From positions 248,001 to 312,000 of the forward strand of contig WFMF01000188.1 of the NCBI GenBank assembly GCA_011033025.1: a DNA stretch of 64,000 nt, written 5' to 3'. Positions 10,641 to 21,877 of the stretch are shown piece after piece. Position 1 is the first letter of the stretch. Every line of letters starts with the position of its first letter. Under the pieces are notes generated by a model. The model did no database searches. It was given only the letters and a program-made list of their open reading frames with translations, and was not told where the DNA came from. The DNA is from Beroe forskalii (Eukaryota; Ctenophora; Nuda; Beroida; Beroidae). The position numbers and the translations under genes are program-made.

Positions 10641-12834
10641 GTGTCACCGTGCTACGTAGAAGGTCCAGGAGAGTTTTACCTGCAACTTGTCAATAAACGA
10701 AAGGAGATTGAGGAGCTGCAGACAAAGATAAACAACTACTATAACAGCGGCCAGGCTGCTGACAAGGCTAAGGTTACCTTATTATTCAGTGTGTATCCAC
10801 AGAACTAAGTTCAGTGTGGACTCCTACAGCTTGACACTAGTACTACTCAATCCACTCTTTCCACAGAGCTAAGTTCAGTGTGGACAGCTACTGTTTAACT
10901 CCCTCTCTATCCAAAGGGCTAAGTTCAGTGTAGACAGCTACTGTGTAACCCCCTCTATAAACAGGGCTAAGTTCAGTGTGGACAGCTACTGTGTGGCACT
11001 ACTAAATTCCCTCTTTCCACAGGGCTAAGTTCAGTGTGGACAGCTATTGTGTAACCCCACTCTATCCACAGAGCTAAGTTCAGTGTGGACAGCTACTGCG
11101 TAACCCCTCCCTATCCTCAGAGCTAAGTTCTGTGTGGACAGCTACTGTGTGGCACTACTAAATCCACTCTATCCACAAGGCTAAGTTCAGTGTGGACAGC
11201 TACTGTGTGGCACTATGGGAAGAGGAGTGGTACCGAGCTAGGATTACAGCTGTTACCAGGGATGAGTGTGAGGTGTACTTCCTGGACTACGGGAACTCTG
11301 ATGTCATCTCATCTGCTGCTATCATGGTAAAATCTAAATTACTGATTTGTGGATCTCGAAAGTATCAAGTTTACTTTTAAGTTTAGCAAAAAAAGATATG
11401 AACATTTTGATCTCACTGCGTGAAACAGCATCCAATTTTGAGTAAAAATCTCAATTTTAAGTAGACTTGATATAATCTATAATTCAATTATTTCAGGGTC
11501 TGAACAAGCAGTTCAAGCAATACCCAATGTACGCTATAAAATGCACTTGTGAAGGGATAGACCCAACTATGATGGACGCTATGACAAACATTTTCAGTGA
11601 GTACCTGGTTATTTGTTACATGCGATCTTTTAATTGGTCATTGAGCCTCTCTGAACTTGTAATTGGCATTATGGTAACTCGCCCAGTCATTAACGGTTTA
11701 CCATCATTCCTGTTGCCTAAATGCAGCCCCTTTCGTGAGAAGAGATTGACCCATTCATTCATTTACTCGATACGCACAGGGCCCACTCTGGTCACGTTCC
11801 AAACCCTCTATCTAACCACTCCGTCTCTTTCCACAGAGGAGCTAGTTGACACAGAAGAAGAAGATGACACCCACTTCCATGCTACCTTTATCAAGGAGGA
11901 CAAGAAGACCTGGCTAGTGTCCATGTACGAGGGAAATGCTCCTTTGGTTCAGGTAGAGGCTTAGAGGGGATTTGGTAAATCTGACGGGATTTAGTCGATT
12001 TTGTAAAAAAAAACAATTTACTGATGAAAACCATCTGATTTCTGTTTTAGATCCAGTGGAAGTAAGATAAAGGTGTTGAAAACCCCCTATCTATCCCTTC
12101 GGAAAATATTCCAGGATTACCCCCTTTTTTACTCTTTGAAGACCCCTCTTTTTCGATGTCACCCCAATCTCCTGGGAACCAATCCCCTCAACCCCCTTCA
12201 TCCTCTAACTCTCTCTATTCCCCTCAACCAACCCCCCATCCTCTAACTCCCCCACTCCCCCACAGAAAATGTTCCAGAAGTACTATTCCGGTGGAGGCGG
12301 GAGTAGTGGGAGTGTAACACGTGGGAGTAAGATGTCAAGTGGGAGTGGGAGGGCTCTTCCCTCCTCCTCTCTTCCCAGCGTGAAGCTGCCTGAGAAGGAC
12401 CTGGCGGTGATAGCCCATGCGAGGTATTATGATAGACAGTCGATATTTTGTCTTTCTTGAGTCTGAAAAAGAACTTTTCCAGTCCTGTGTGGATCGTGAA
12501 ATCTAGACACTCGCGATCAAAGTGTCTAGGTGTCCTGTCAATTGCTTACAGCGAGGAAGTCCTGTAAGCAAGGAGGAGGTCCTTAGCTAACACCAACCCC
12601 ATATTCCACAGTGACCCTATGCTGATCTACTTGCACTGTGACCCCATCTTTTCCGCAGTGACCCTATGCTGATCTAGCTGAACTGTGACCCCCATATTCC
12701 GCAGTGACCCTATGCTGATCTACTTGCATTGTGAGCGTGACGGAGAGACAGAGGCTGCTATTGACCAGATAGGTAACAGGATGATGCAGGTGTATGACCG
12801 GGGTAACCAGCAACCCCTCCTCCAGAACAGACAG
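10641..12834 (+). CDS. Multi-Tudor gene, module A3 and start of the next
   Basis: Exons 10641-10772, 11186-11326, 11497-11596, 11837-11952, 12266-12423, 12705-12834. The core reads YCVALWEEEWYRARITAVTR then YFLDYGNSD, an intact aromatic cage. The exon 12266-12423 is Gly/Ser-rich (YYSGGGGSSGSVTRGS) and leads into KDLAVIAHAR plus DPMLIYLHCERDGETEAAID, the N half of the next Tudor module. The first intron is bounded by an 11-bp direct repeat (ACAAGGCTAAG), so splicing can be placed either as a GC...AG intron after 10766 or as a GT...AG intron after 10772; both give the same protein. The last exon's end is phase 0, as is the start at 16,501 and at 26,286. Confidence 0.83.
10783..11185 (+). repeat. 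Tandem acceptor/exon-start array (block A)
   Basis: About seven units of roughly 60-70 bp, each with a (T)CCACAG-like acceptor, GCTAAGTTCAGTGTGGACAG and CTACTGTGT, precede the real exon at 11,186. The repeated part is the exon's own acceptor and first ten codons. Most units then read TAACCCC, which stops the frame unless GTAACC is used as a donor. Confidence 0.85.
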
Positions 12835-13470
12835 GTGCGTGTCAGTCTGTGTCTGTCTGTCTGTGTGTCTGTCTGTATGTCTGTGTGTGTCTGTCTGTGT
12901 GACGGTGAGACGGAGGCTGCTATTGACCAGATAGGTAACAGGATGATGCAGGTGTATGACCGGGGTAACCAGCAACCCCTCCTCCAGAACAGACAGGTGC
13001 GTGTCAGTCTGTGTCTGTCTGTCTGTGTGTCTGTCTGTATGTCTGTGTGTGTCTGTCTGTGTGTGACGGTGAGACGGAGGCTGCTATTGACCAGATAGGT
13101 AACAGGATGATGCAGGTGTATGACCGGGGTAACCAGCAACCCCTCCTCCAGAACAGACAGGTGCGTGTCAGTCTGTGTCTGTCTGTCTGTGTGTCTGTCT
13201 GTATGTCTGTGTGTGTCTGTCTGTGTGTGACGGTGAGACGGAGGCTGCTATTGACCAGATAGGTAACAGGATGATGCAGGTGTATGACCGGGGTAACCAG
13301 CAACCCCTCCTCCAGAACAGACAGGTGCGTGTCAGTCTGTGTCTGTCTGTCTGTGTGTCTGTCTGTATGTCTGTGACGGAGAGACAGAGGCTGCTATTGA
13401 CCAGATAGGTAACAGGATGATGCAGGTGTATGACCGGGGAAACCAGCAGCCCCTACTCCAGAACAGACAG
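12606..13470 (+). repeat. Exon with both splice sites copied in tandem (block A)
   Basis: The acceptor and start of the exon at 12705 (CAGTGACCCTATGCTGATCT) appear three times at 12,610-12,720. Its 96-bp 3' part with the donor then appears five times (12739-12834, 12901-12996, 13065-13160, 13229-13324, 13375-13470), spaced 162, 164, 164 and 146 bp. The spacers are GTCTGTCTGT microsatellite. The later copies have no AG acceptor. The first spacing is a multiple of three, so that intron copy can be read through. Confidence 0.88.
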
Positions 13471-13500
13471 GTTGGTGATTTTGCGTCATGGTGACGTCAT

Positions 13501-14403
13501 ATTGATGTACATTTGCATATTAGGTAGCAGCTGGGGTTTTCGTAATTTTTAATATTCACCCCCGGAACGCGAGGTACCGCAGCTGCTAGTACTTTGTGCG
13601 CAGTTTTGGGAAACGCAGCAATTTTGCAACGATATTGCCCCATTTCATATACTAAACGTAGGATAGAGTAATTTTGAAGATGGCCATTCGATAGAACACA
13701 GCACAGGGAGTTCAGTGGTGTAAAGATCATTGGAATACGACTTTTATGACAGAAGTTATGATCAATAACACCTCGCAGCAGAAAACGAGGTTTTCAAGTA
13801 GCGCTATGTTCAGCGATTCACTGTGAAGCTCAGGAACATGATATCAAAAATCTATGATCAACCTACACTGCAGAATTTTATCCTCTATCGATTCCCGAAG
13901 GTCCCAAGTCTCTATCTTCAAAAATGTGGATTTCTATAAAGAAAAACCCCGAGATGGTGTAAAAAAGTACATTACTGTCTACGAAAGAGGTACCGCAGCT
14001 CTGTTACGTGAGACTGCGCGCGTGTGTTGTGTGTGGTGGATGCGAGAGCGCAAACAAATCTTGTTCCAAGTTCATTTCTGTGTGTTTGCTCGTGCGTGTG
14101 TTGGCTTGTTACCGATTTCGCATGGTTTAAACCTTTACTGTTTACACGGGTCATTTTGTGGCTTGAACATGTTGTGTACTAGTACAGTTACCCTTGTATA
14201 GAAACTTGTATACTTTTGGTATTCTTAACTGTTTAACTTTAGAAATGGCCATTCGAACAGTGAGCAACCTACAAATGTTACTCAATGGCCGGCATGCAGA
14301 AATGAGGGATTCCCTTGAAATTGTGAAAAGGTCCAAAAGTTGTGATAATGCTTGAAAATAAGGCAAATGCTCGAAAAGTGAGGAAAAAGTTCGCTTGTAG
14401 AGC
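13501..14403. other. Non-coding spacer between blocks A and B
   Basis: No convincing exon is visible. It contains a repeated GAGGTACCGCAGCT word (13,570 and 13,987) and GTGTGTGTTG-type stretches. The short open frames on both strands have no recognisable domain or splice context. Confidence 0.5.
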
Positions 14404-16100
14404 CAGGGGGTTTCTCTGAGGTACGGGAGGGGTTTTCGCTGTTCAGATGTGGGTTATGAGTGCGAAGGGGTGTGTTATGAGTGGAGAGGGGTGTATTATG
14501 GGTGGGGAGGGGTGTGTTATGAGTGGATAGGGGAGTTTTATGGGTGGAGAGGGGTGTGTTATGAGTAAATGGGGTGTGTTATAGGGTTTCCATTATCTAC
14601 TTCAAATCATTTATCTAGATAAATAGATAATTTTTTCGCCATTATCTAGATTATCTAGATAGTCTAGATAATTTTTGAATCCAAAATTTGTCACAATTTT
14701 CGAAGTAAGAAATGCACAATTACTGTTGCAGTGGAATACCATCCTATAACCAGCTGTCGGTTATTGCTGGTTATTGAAATAAATGTTTTAATGACCACCA
14801 AAAGTTCATTTTGATATCGAATGAAGTTCAGGACATTCATTGCTTCATTCCGATTGAGTTGAAATCAATTTTCATCCATCAATTCATAACAAAGTGAAAA
14901 CAGCATCATCTACCAATTAGTTGATATGAATACTAGTATCATTCATCGGAAAGGAGTCAATTAATGAGGAAATAGGGTAAATTTGATGACGATGCCCTCG
15001 GAGAATTGAGAAAAAGAAACGAATTCCCGCATATTTAATCACCATAACATACCACAGTCGATAGTTCCTCGAGCTGAATGCTAAATAATTAATGTTGGTA
15101 ATTTTGTAGGTTAGTTTCAAACAAGCAATCACTTTGCAATTGCTGGAGGCTACTTTCGTACATATTTACAGCCTACCTTATGTGAAAGTGCGCCAATAAA
15201 TTTGTGATATTGGGAGCAGAATATAATTGAGCGTTAAAAGTAGGCATTATTTAACTTTTGTCAAAAGGTTAAAGTTGCAAATGGCGATTTGTAAGATGTG
15301 ATAAGATACTTTGAACATCGCCTTCTTATTCTGCCTTTTGTAATTTCAGTTTGACAAAGGTGAAATTATCAGTTAAACAGATTGTATTTGAATCAAAACA
15401 CTAACAGTCTGTCCTTAAACCAGAGGTCCCTGAACATTGAACAATGTTCATATAGAATTATGAAATGAGTTGTCCGGTCCATCTATGCGTAGCCATAAGT
15501 TGTCTTACTACCTAAGATCTCCAAAACGGATATGAAAATGATCAGATAGGAAATTTTGAATATTTGAAATCCGATAATTATTGAAAAGTTCTAGAAAATT
15601 GCGATTTTGCTGAAAAGGATATGAAATTTATCTAGATATCTAGTAAAATTATCTAGATAAATAGACAAAGATTTTTTGCAAATTATCTAGATAATCTTAT
15701 CTAGATAATATCTAGATGGAAACCCTAGTGTGTTATGAGTGGGGAGGGGTGGTTTCTGAGTGGAGAGGGTGTGTCTGAAGAGTGGAGAGAGGTGAATGTT
15801 AAGAGTGGATAGGGCGTGTACGACTCACGAGTGGAGAAAGGGTAGGTTATGGTGGAGAGAGGGGTGTGTTATGAGTAGAAAGGGGTGGCTTATGGTGGTA
15901 GAGGGGTGTTATAAGAGGAGAGGGGTGACATGATTGGATGAGAGTGTGTTAAGAGAGGAAAAGTTGTGTTATGGTGGGAGGTGGAGAGGGTTGTTGTGAG
16001 TTCAGAGAGGTTTGTTTTGGGTTCAGAGCTGGGTTATCAGTGGATAGGGGTGGGTTATCAGTGGAGAGGGTTGTGTTTTGAGTAAATAGGGGCTGGTTAT
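14404..16100 (+). repeat. GGGGTGTGTTATGAGTGGAGA minisatellite
   Basis: Two stretches of the same roughly 20-bp unit (GGGTGTGTTATGAGTGGAG), 14,404-14,573 and 15,736-16,100, are separated by an inserted element. The array ends directly at the left edge of block B at about 16,108, so it marks the duplication junction. Confidence 0.75.
14582..15727. mobile_element. hAT-like non-autonomous DNA element
   Basis: Left end TAGGGTTTCCAT (14,582) and right end ATGGAAACCCTA (15,727) are a perfect 12-bp inverted repeat. The flanks carry the 8-bp direct repeat GTGTGTTA (14,574-14,581 and 15,728-15,735), the target-site length of hAT transposons. Subterminal TCTAGATAA words are repeated many times near both ends. 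No transposase frame is seen. The target lies in a minisatellite with the same word, so the 8-bp match is weaker evidence than usual. Confidence 0.65.
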
Positions 16101-16107
16101 GAGTAAA

Positions 16108-17516
16108 TACACAACACCCAACCCACGGCCAGCATGACACCTTCCCATCCCACTATGTCGTCATCGCAACAAGCTGGCTACGGGTCCGGATACCCCGGTG
16201 TAGCAGCCAACTCTGGGGTAAGTCATGAGACCAAGGTCAAGTCTCAAAAATATGAGACTCAACTCTTTTAATTTTAAACTGCTACTTTCAAGAACTGCTA
16301 CTTTCAAGTGATGAAGCCAACTCTGGTAACTTTAAACTGCTAATTTCTAGAAGTATGGAGCACCCCAATGTTACTTCAAACTGGGAGAGAGGGAATCTGA
16401 AAATGAATAAAGCTAAAGATCTTGATTGGAGTCATTTGAATCAGTCGTAAGTTGTTGTGTATCCTATAATTTCTCATTTTCAAACCGTTCTCCTTTTCAG
16501 TACATGACCCCGTCACCCCAATACATGGGATCCATGTCCCAGCAGCAACAACAATACCAGACATCCCAGTCCAGTGAGTAGAGCTGTGCATTGTGCGTGT
16601 TCTTGGGAGGGATTTCAATTAAATTGTTATAGTTAAATTATAACAATACAATAGTACTTTAGTACAATCAAATTTGAGGATGTATTCAGATTTCGGATTC
16701 TATAGGCCTAGGGCAGGAACTGCTCAAAAATTTTCCTGGGTGCCTATCACCATCTTGTCTTTTCTGTCTAGTTTAATCTGTCTTGTTTAATCTTTGTGAC
16801 ATTTCTTATTATTTACATTTTCATTTAGTATTGCATGAATTGAGTCCACTGTCAGTTAATCCGGACAGTGAAATTTATCTCTGTTGCATGTACGGTGTAC
16901 CGTGTACGCTATCTTTAATGCTTTACCCGTATTATTCATAAGTTTATGTGATAATGATTAGTTATGGCTGGAGATAAGGATAAGTAAAAGAGATAAGCCA
17001 TTTCCTGCTTGACTTTCTGAATTTGTTTTATGTTTAAAAGCTGCCATGTTAAAATTGTTAAACAAATGTCATTCATCACATCTTAACGTTTACAATGGAG
17101 TTTCCATCGAAAGTAAGTGTCATGTGAGGCTGATATAGGCTATGATTAGGATTGCTAAATTTTATGACTATTGCCTTGCATGACCTGCATGTCTCTAGGT
17201 TAAAGTTCCCCCAGGTGCGATGGGTCCGTACACTCCTCAGTCCCAATACCCTCAATCAGCTCAACAACACACCGCCGCCCAGCAACACACCGCTGCCCAG
17301 CAACACACTGCCCAGCAACATGCTGCCCAGGTTGCTAGCCAAGCAACCCAGCAGCAACAACACGGGGGCATGGCTATGGCAACCGCTCAGCACCCAGGAG
17401 GGGTTGCTATGGCAACAGCAACTCAAGGCGGGCCAGGGAGAGCACCAAGATCACGGGGCGAGCCTAAAGGACCTAGCGATGTCTTTGAGGGACCTTACAA
17501 GAAGCCCGTTCTTGGG
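16108..17516 (+). CDS. Multi-Tudor gene, Gln/His-rich linker B
   Basis: Copy of linker A. The first piece (16,108-16,217) starts inside the exon and has lost its acceptor and first codons; it is followed by complete exons 16,501-16,573 and 17,215-17,516. The exon at 16,501 begins in phase 0, as does the donor of the last block A exon. An intact joined transcript could therefore skip the broken exon and run from block A straight to YMTPSPQYMGSM. The Gln stretch is longer than in block A (QATQQQQHGG against QATQQHGG). Otherwise the protein is nearly the same, ending in GPYKKPVLG. Confidence 0.72.
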
Positions 17517-17716
17517 GTGGGTAGTTCGAAATGAGTTAATTGATGAATCAAGCTTTAGAAATTATATTCCTATTTTCCAAGGTTTTATTTCTTTCAAATT
17601 GATGGATAAAAACAGCTCTTGAGCAGTGAGAAGCAGAGTTTTAATAACAAAACTTTCTTTCCTCCTAAAAACTTAAAAATCTTTGTATCTCTAACTGTAA
17701 AACGCTTTTCACATAG

Positions 17717-19225
17717 AAACTGGAAGATATCGCCGTTGAGATCACGAAGGATCCCCATGACTTTGTTTGCTTGCTGAAGAAGTTCTTTGACGACGTGGAT
17801 CAGGCTAACGATCAGTTGAGGACAGTTTTTGAAGGCTCCAAAGACTATTCCATCCCTTCTGCCAAAGTCAAGAAAGGTTTGGGACATGTTTATTGGTATT
17901 TAGTCAATCGCCTCAATTAATCAGACGCTACCGTTCACAATATTCTTCTTCTCGATTAACGCGATATTTTAACTCGGACTCGTCATAATCTCGTCCGTAA
18001 ATCAGCTAATTTCTTCACTTCTCTCCCTCAGACATGGCATGTGTTGCCCCTTTCCTTGATAGCGGTGTCAACCAGTACTACCGAGCCAAAGTCCTGAACA
18101 TCAACCGTGACGTGGCTGAAGTGGTCTTCGTGGATTACGGCAATGTGGCACTCGTTCAAATCTCAGAACTCAAATACCTGCCCAAGGTAAAGACTAGGAT
18201 GTAATGAATTTTAATGAACTGGCAGTTTTTTTTAACTCCTTGGTCCTGATTCCTAGCCTCAAGCACTGCCATTTGTGACTTTTTAAAAACTTTTTTTTCA
18301 CTCGTGACACGCTTCAAATCCCATCCCCTCCCTACCTTAACCCCCTCTAAACCTCGTTCCTCTTTCCAGGCGTGTTCGCATGTCCCTGAGTCCTACACTC
18401 CTACAATCACTTCACATTTTAACCTCATCTTTAACCTCAATCACCTCAGTCCTCACCTCCTAACCTCTCTTTCCAGGCGTGTTCGCATGTCCCTGAGTCC
18501 TACATCCGGTGTGAGTTTGACAATGTAGCCCCCGCTGAGGGTAAGCAAGCTTGGGGAGACGGTGCTCTCAAGGCTTTCGAGAACTTCCTACAGTAAGTTG
18601 ATTCGGAAAGTGGAAACAACCATCTGAATTAATGATACTTTTCTTTCAAAGCTTTATTAGAATACCCAAAATAGGAGATTGTCGGGGCTCGTTTATGATC
18701 TATATATCTTTCTGAATCACGTCTCATAGATGAAAGGGACTTGATCTCAAAGGATACCTTTCCCAGGGGCGACTTCGTGTGCTACATCAAGGATCCTAAC
18801 CGTACAGTGAGGGATACCTACAAGGTGGAGTTGTATGATGACCCTAACCTCAACAATCCTATCAGGTATACCATACCACGACCACCAGGAATTCAAATCG
18901 CCTAAGAGAGTTCTAAATCTTAGTGAAATTTTAATTCTCAAAAATATTAGATTAAAATCATCAAAATTTGATCCAGAAAACATCAATTGAAACTATACGC
19001 CGCGCACGAGAAATAGGCGGTTCAACGTCATCAATTCACTACATAACGCTGTAATAATGACGTCATCTTAACCGCCTATTTCTCGTACGCGGAGTTTAAT
19101 GATTCCTCTACTCCCCAGTGATGAGTTGGAGAGGAGAGGAGTGTTGGTGAGACTTGGGGACGGTACGTTGGGTGGCCCATCTGGCAGAGGAAGGAGAGCA
19201 GGCTCCACCCATTCCCGGGAGTCAG
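17717..19225 (+). CDS. Multi-Tudor gene, module B1
   Basis: Copy of module A1 in five exons: 17,717-17,876, 18,032-18,186, 18,477-18,592, 18,737-18,865, 19,119-19,225. The core again reads YYRAKVLNINRDVAEVVF then VDYGN. The last exon is seven bases longer than its block A twin: it ends after CGGGAGTCAG instead of CGG, and the next exon starts seven bases later, so the protein is unchanged. The acceptor of the third exon and its start are copied once upstream (18,364-18,397). Residue changes against A1 are few (for example QGL to QDL at the start of exon four). Confidence 0.85.
19000..19092. mobile_element. Second copy of the 93-bp MITE
   Basis: Arms at 19,000-19,022 and 19,070-19,092 match those at 6643-6735 except for one base in the right arm (CTCGTACGCGG for CTCGTGCGCGG). 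It sits in the same intron of the duplicated block. Confidence 0.78.
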
Positions 19226-19450
19226 GTGCCTGGTTTTAGATGTTTTTTGATGCCTGGTTTTACATGTTCTTCTTTTCATGAAGCTCTCAGAATTAAGATA
19301 CTCGTGAGTGTCATTTTGGATCAATTCTGGGTCAATTTTTTTCTCCGCAAGCGTAAGGAGCTGCCTGCTGCACCCTTATATTATCGGGCTGTTGAGAATT
19401 ATGTTCCTCTTCTTTCGATGTAACGACCTCTACCCATTCCCGGGAGTCAG

Positions 19451-21675
19451 ACAAAGGTAGACGAGGAGATGATGCCTGGGCACCCTATGGGGAGCGAAGA
19501 GGTCGTGAAGTGGAGACAGACAGGCGAGGAAGAGATGTAGACACAGACAGGCGGGGTAGAGAAGTAGACACAGATAGAAGGGCAAGGGAAGTAGAACCTG
19601 CAGAGAGAACACACCGAGGAAGAGAGTCAGGGAAGAAAGGGTCTTCTCCAGCCAGTAGTGCTGCTAACTCAGAGCTGATTCGGTCTGGCTTCAGACCGCC
19701 TGACGTAAGTTAAATGGAGCGGAAATTTTATGAATAGAACTTTTTGTGGCGTTATCAATCAATTACAATTGAGTCATCGGTTGACATAATATTCTGTTCA
19801 ATGTTTGTGTTATCACATGAACATAAAACATTTCCAGATTACTGTCGAGTATGCTCTTACCATGATACCCTAACGCCCCCACTCCACTTTACAGAAACAA
19901 GCTATAGCAGATGTCCGAGTGTACCAGCCCTGCACTCCCAGCAAGTTCTCTTGTCAGATCCTTTGTTACAAATACCACCCCGGACCCCCTCCTAACCCCC
20001 TACCCCATCCTAACCCCACTACCCCCTCCTAACCCCACTACCCCCTCCTAACCCCACTACCCCCTCCTAACCCCACTACCCCCTCCCTCAGAAACAAGCT
20101 ATAGCAGATGTCCGAGTGTACCAGCCCTGCACTCCCAGCAAGTTCTCTTGTCAGATCCTCACCCAGCAAGGTCCTCTGAATAACCTGCTAACGCTGATGC
20201 AGCAAGCTTACGATGCTTCTAGTGATGAGGACTTCATGGACGATGCGCTGCCCTTCACAGCGTAAGTTCTTCCGTATTATGCACCTTTCGTGCAAGTGAT
20301 ATCTTCAGTTTTTTACTGGATGATTCATGCAAGTGATATCTTCAGTTTTTCGCTAGACGACAACCAAAAAGCCACGGGCCAACCACTCTGGCGTCCAGAC
20401 CCTCTAAGCTCCTTATTTCTATCATTTGCCCTCACCTCATCCCGGCCATAACCTCACATCTCATCCCAGGGTTGCGGTGTTAGTTGACTCGACCTGGCAG
20501 AGAGGTTACATCCTCTCCTCCTCCTACCACGGCTGTCAGGTGGTTCTGGTGGATACACAGGAGATCATATCAGTAGATCAGGACCAACTCGGGATGCTCA
20601 GACAGGAGTTCATGTCTCTACCAGTCCAAGGTTTGTCAGGGAGTGATGTTTTGCGCTGAATTCGTGGTTCTGGTTTTGTTAATAAACCTTAACTTGTACA
20701 TCAAAAGTCAATACCTTGTATGGTTTTGTTGCTACACGATAACCCTGACTCCTGGTTTTGTAATTTGATATTACACTATTTGAATGTAGCGGTTACAGCT
20801 AGTATGTGTAAGAATGTAAAGTTCGAGCTGATAAGTGATAATTGTTTCCATTAACGATTCACTGCCAAACAAGGGATCTGGGTTCATAATCACCAGGATG
20901 TTGTACATCAAATAAAAAGTGCCTTGCTACAAGACTGCCATTCAAACTTTCAAATGCCCCAAATAACCTGAAAACGCGGCAAAATTCTAAAAAGTAAAAA
21001 GCAACCACACGTACGCTTTTTTTAATCTGCTACGGTCAACCAAAACGAACATTTCAATTTCAAGCTGCTTAATAAATTAAGGAAATCACACGGTATGACC
21101 CCCATATTCCAAGGTATCAAGTGTTCTCTGGAAGGTATTGTCAGCAAGTCCGCTAAGTGGACGAGCGATGCCTGCCGTTTCTTCAAAGACAAGGTGGCTG
21201 AATCGGCAGACAGTCACATGGTGGCAGAGTTCAGAGGGGAGAAGAACGGAGTCCACAAGATAATACTCATGTCAAGGTACTGACAGAGAGTTGTCGAGTG
21301 ATTGGGTTGTGTTAATTGATTAGGATAGATAGGATGAATGTATTGGGCTTGGGTCCACGCGATTATTTCAATCTGAGACTGGCCGTCTGGCGATTGATAA
21401 AACTGATAATGTGTTATGTTATTTGATTTGCGAATGATATGTGTTGGATCGACCGAGGCTGTGGATTCTGTTGTAACCGAGATTCTAAAATTTATTCTTC
21501 TACTCTAACACACATGTTCTATTCCAGTGAACTGATGGTGAACGCAATGCTGGTACACAACGGTTGGGCTAAGGCTACCGATCACTCTGTCAGTGAGGCC
21601 GCGCAGGAACTAGCTAACGCCAAGAAGGACAAAGTGTTCGAGATCTGTGAAATCAAGATGGGATCCTCTCACGAG
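19451..21675 (+). CDS. Multi-Tudor gene, RG/RD linker plus module B2
   Basis: Copy of A2: exons 19,451-19,704, 20,092-20,261, 20,470-20,630, 21,114-21,276, 21,528-21,675. The linker has the same four charged nonapeptides. The core is again the degenerate STWQRGYILSSSYHGCQVVL and VDTQEI, so the missing cage residues predate the duplication. A partial copy of the second exon (19,895-19,985) sits before a CCCCTCCTAACCCCACTA repeat, matching the arrangement in block A. The first exon begins at 19,451 with ACAAAGG, seven bases into the equivalent block A exon, because the intron lies seven bases further on. Confidence 0.83.
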
Positions 21676-21877
21676 GTACAAGGGAATGTAGAATGATGTC
21701 AATAATGTTTCACTTTTATAACATCTGTCCCAGAAGAACCCTCTTCACAGCCCCTTTCTAAAACTAGTATTTATCACCCGTTGTCCCAATATAACCCATT
21801 TTATTCCCCAATCGTCACCCCATTGGGTCGAAAAAACTCTTTTTTCTCCCCTTTCTCAAATCTTTTTCACCACCCAG

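Larger units (their letters stand above)
3957..13500 (+). repeat. Duplicated block A (copy of 16,108-25,555)
   Basis: Sequence from about 3957 (inside the Ser-rich exon) to about 13,500 is present again at about 16,108 to 25,555 in the same order and strand. It covers nineteen exons: three Tudor modules plus the start of a fourth. Exons are nearly identical with scattered, often silent, changes. Introns align over long stretches but differ by insertions: a roughly 116-bp array at 7262-8040 is found only here, and a 1.07 kb insertion at 22,074-23,140 only in the other copy. The right junction lies just after the last exon copy, near a shared CATGGTGACGTCATAT. Confidence 0.9.

Noticed and set aside
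12664-13303. Long minus-strand frames with repeated HRQTHTDIQTDTQTDR
   Set aside because: They are the antisense of the exon array and GTCTGTCTGT spacers; length comes from the repeat, not from selection.
14582-15727. Autonomous hAT transposon
   Set aside because: Ends and 8-bp repeat fit hAT, but at 1.15 kb there is no transposase frame.
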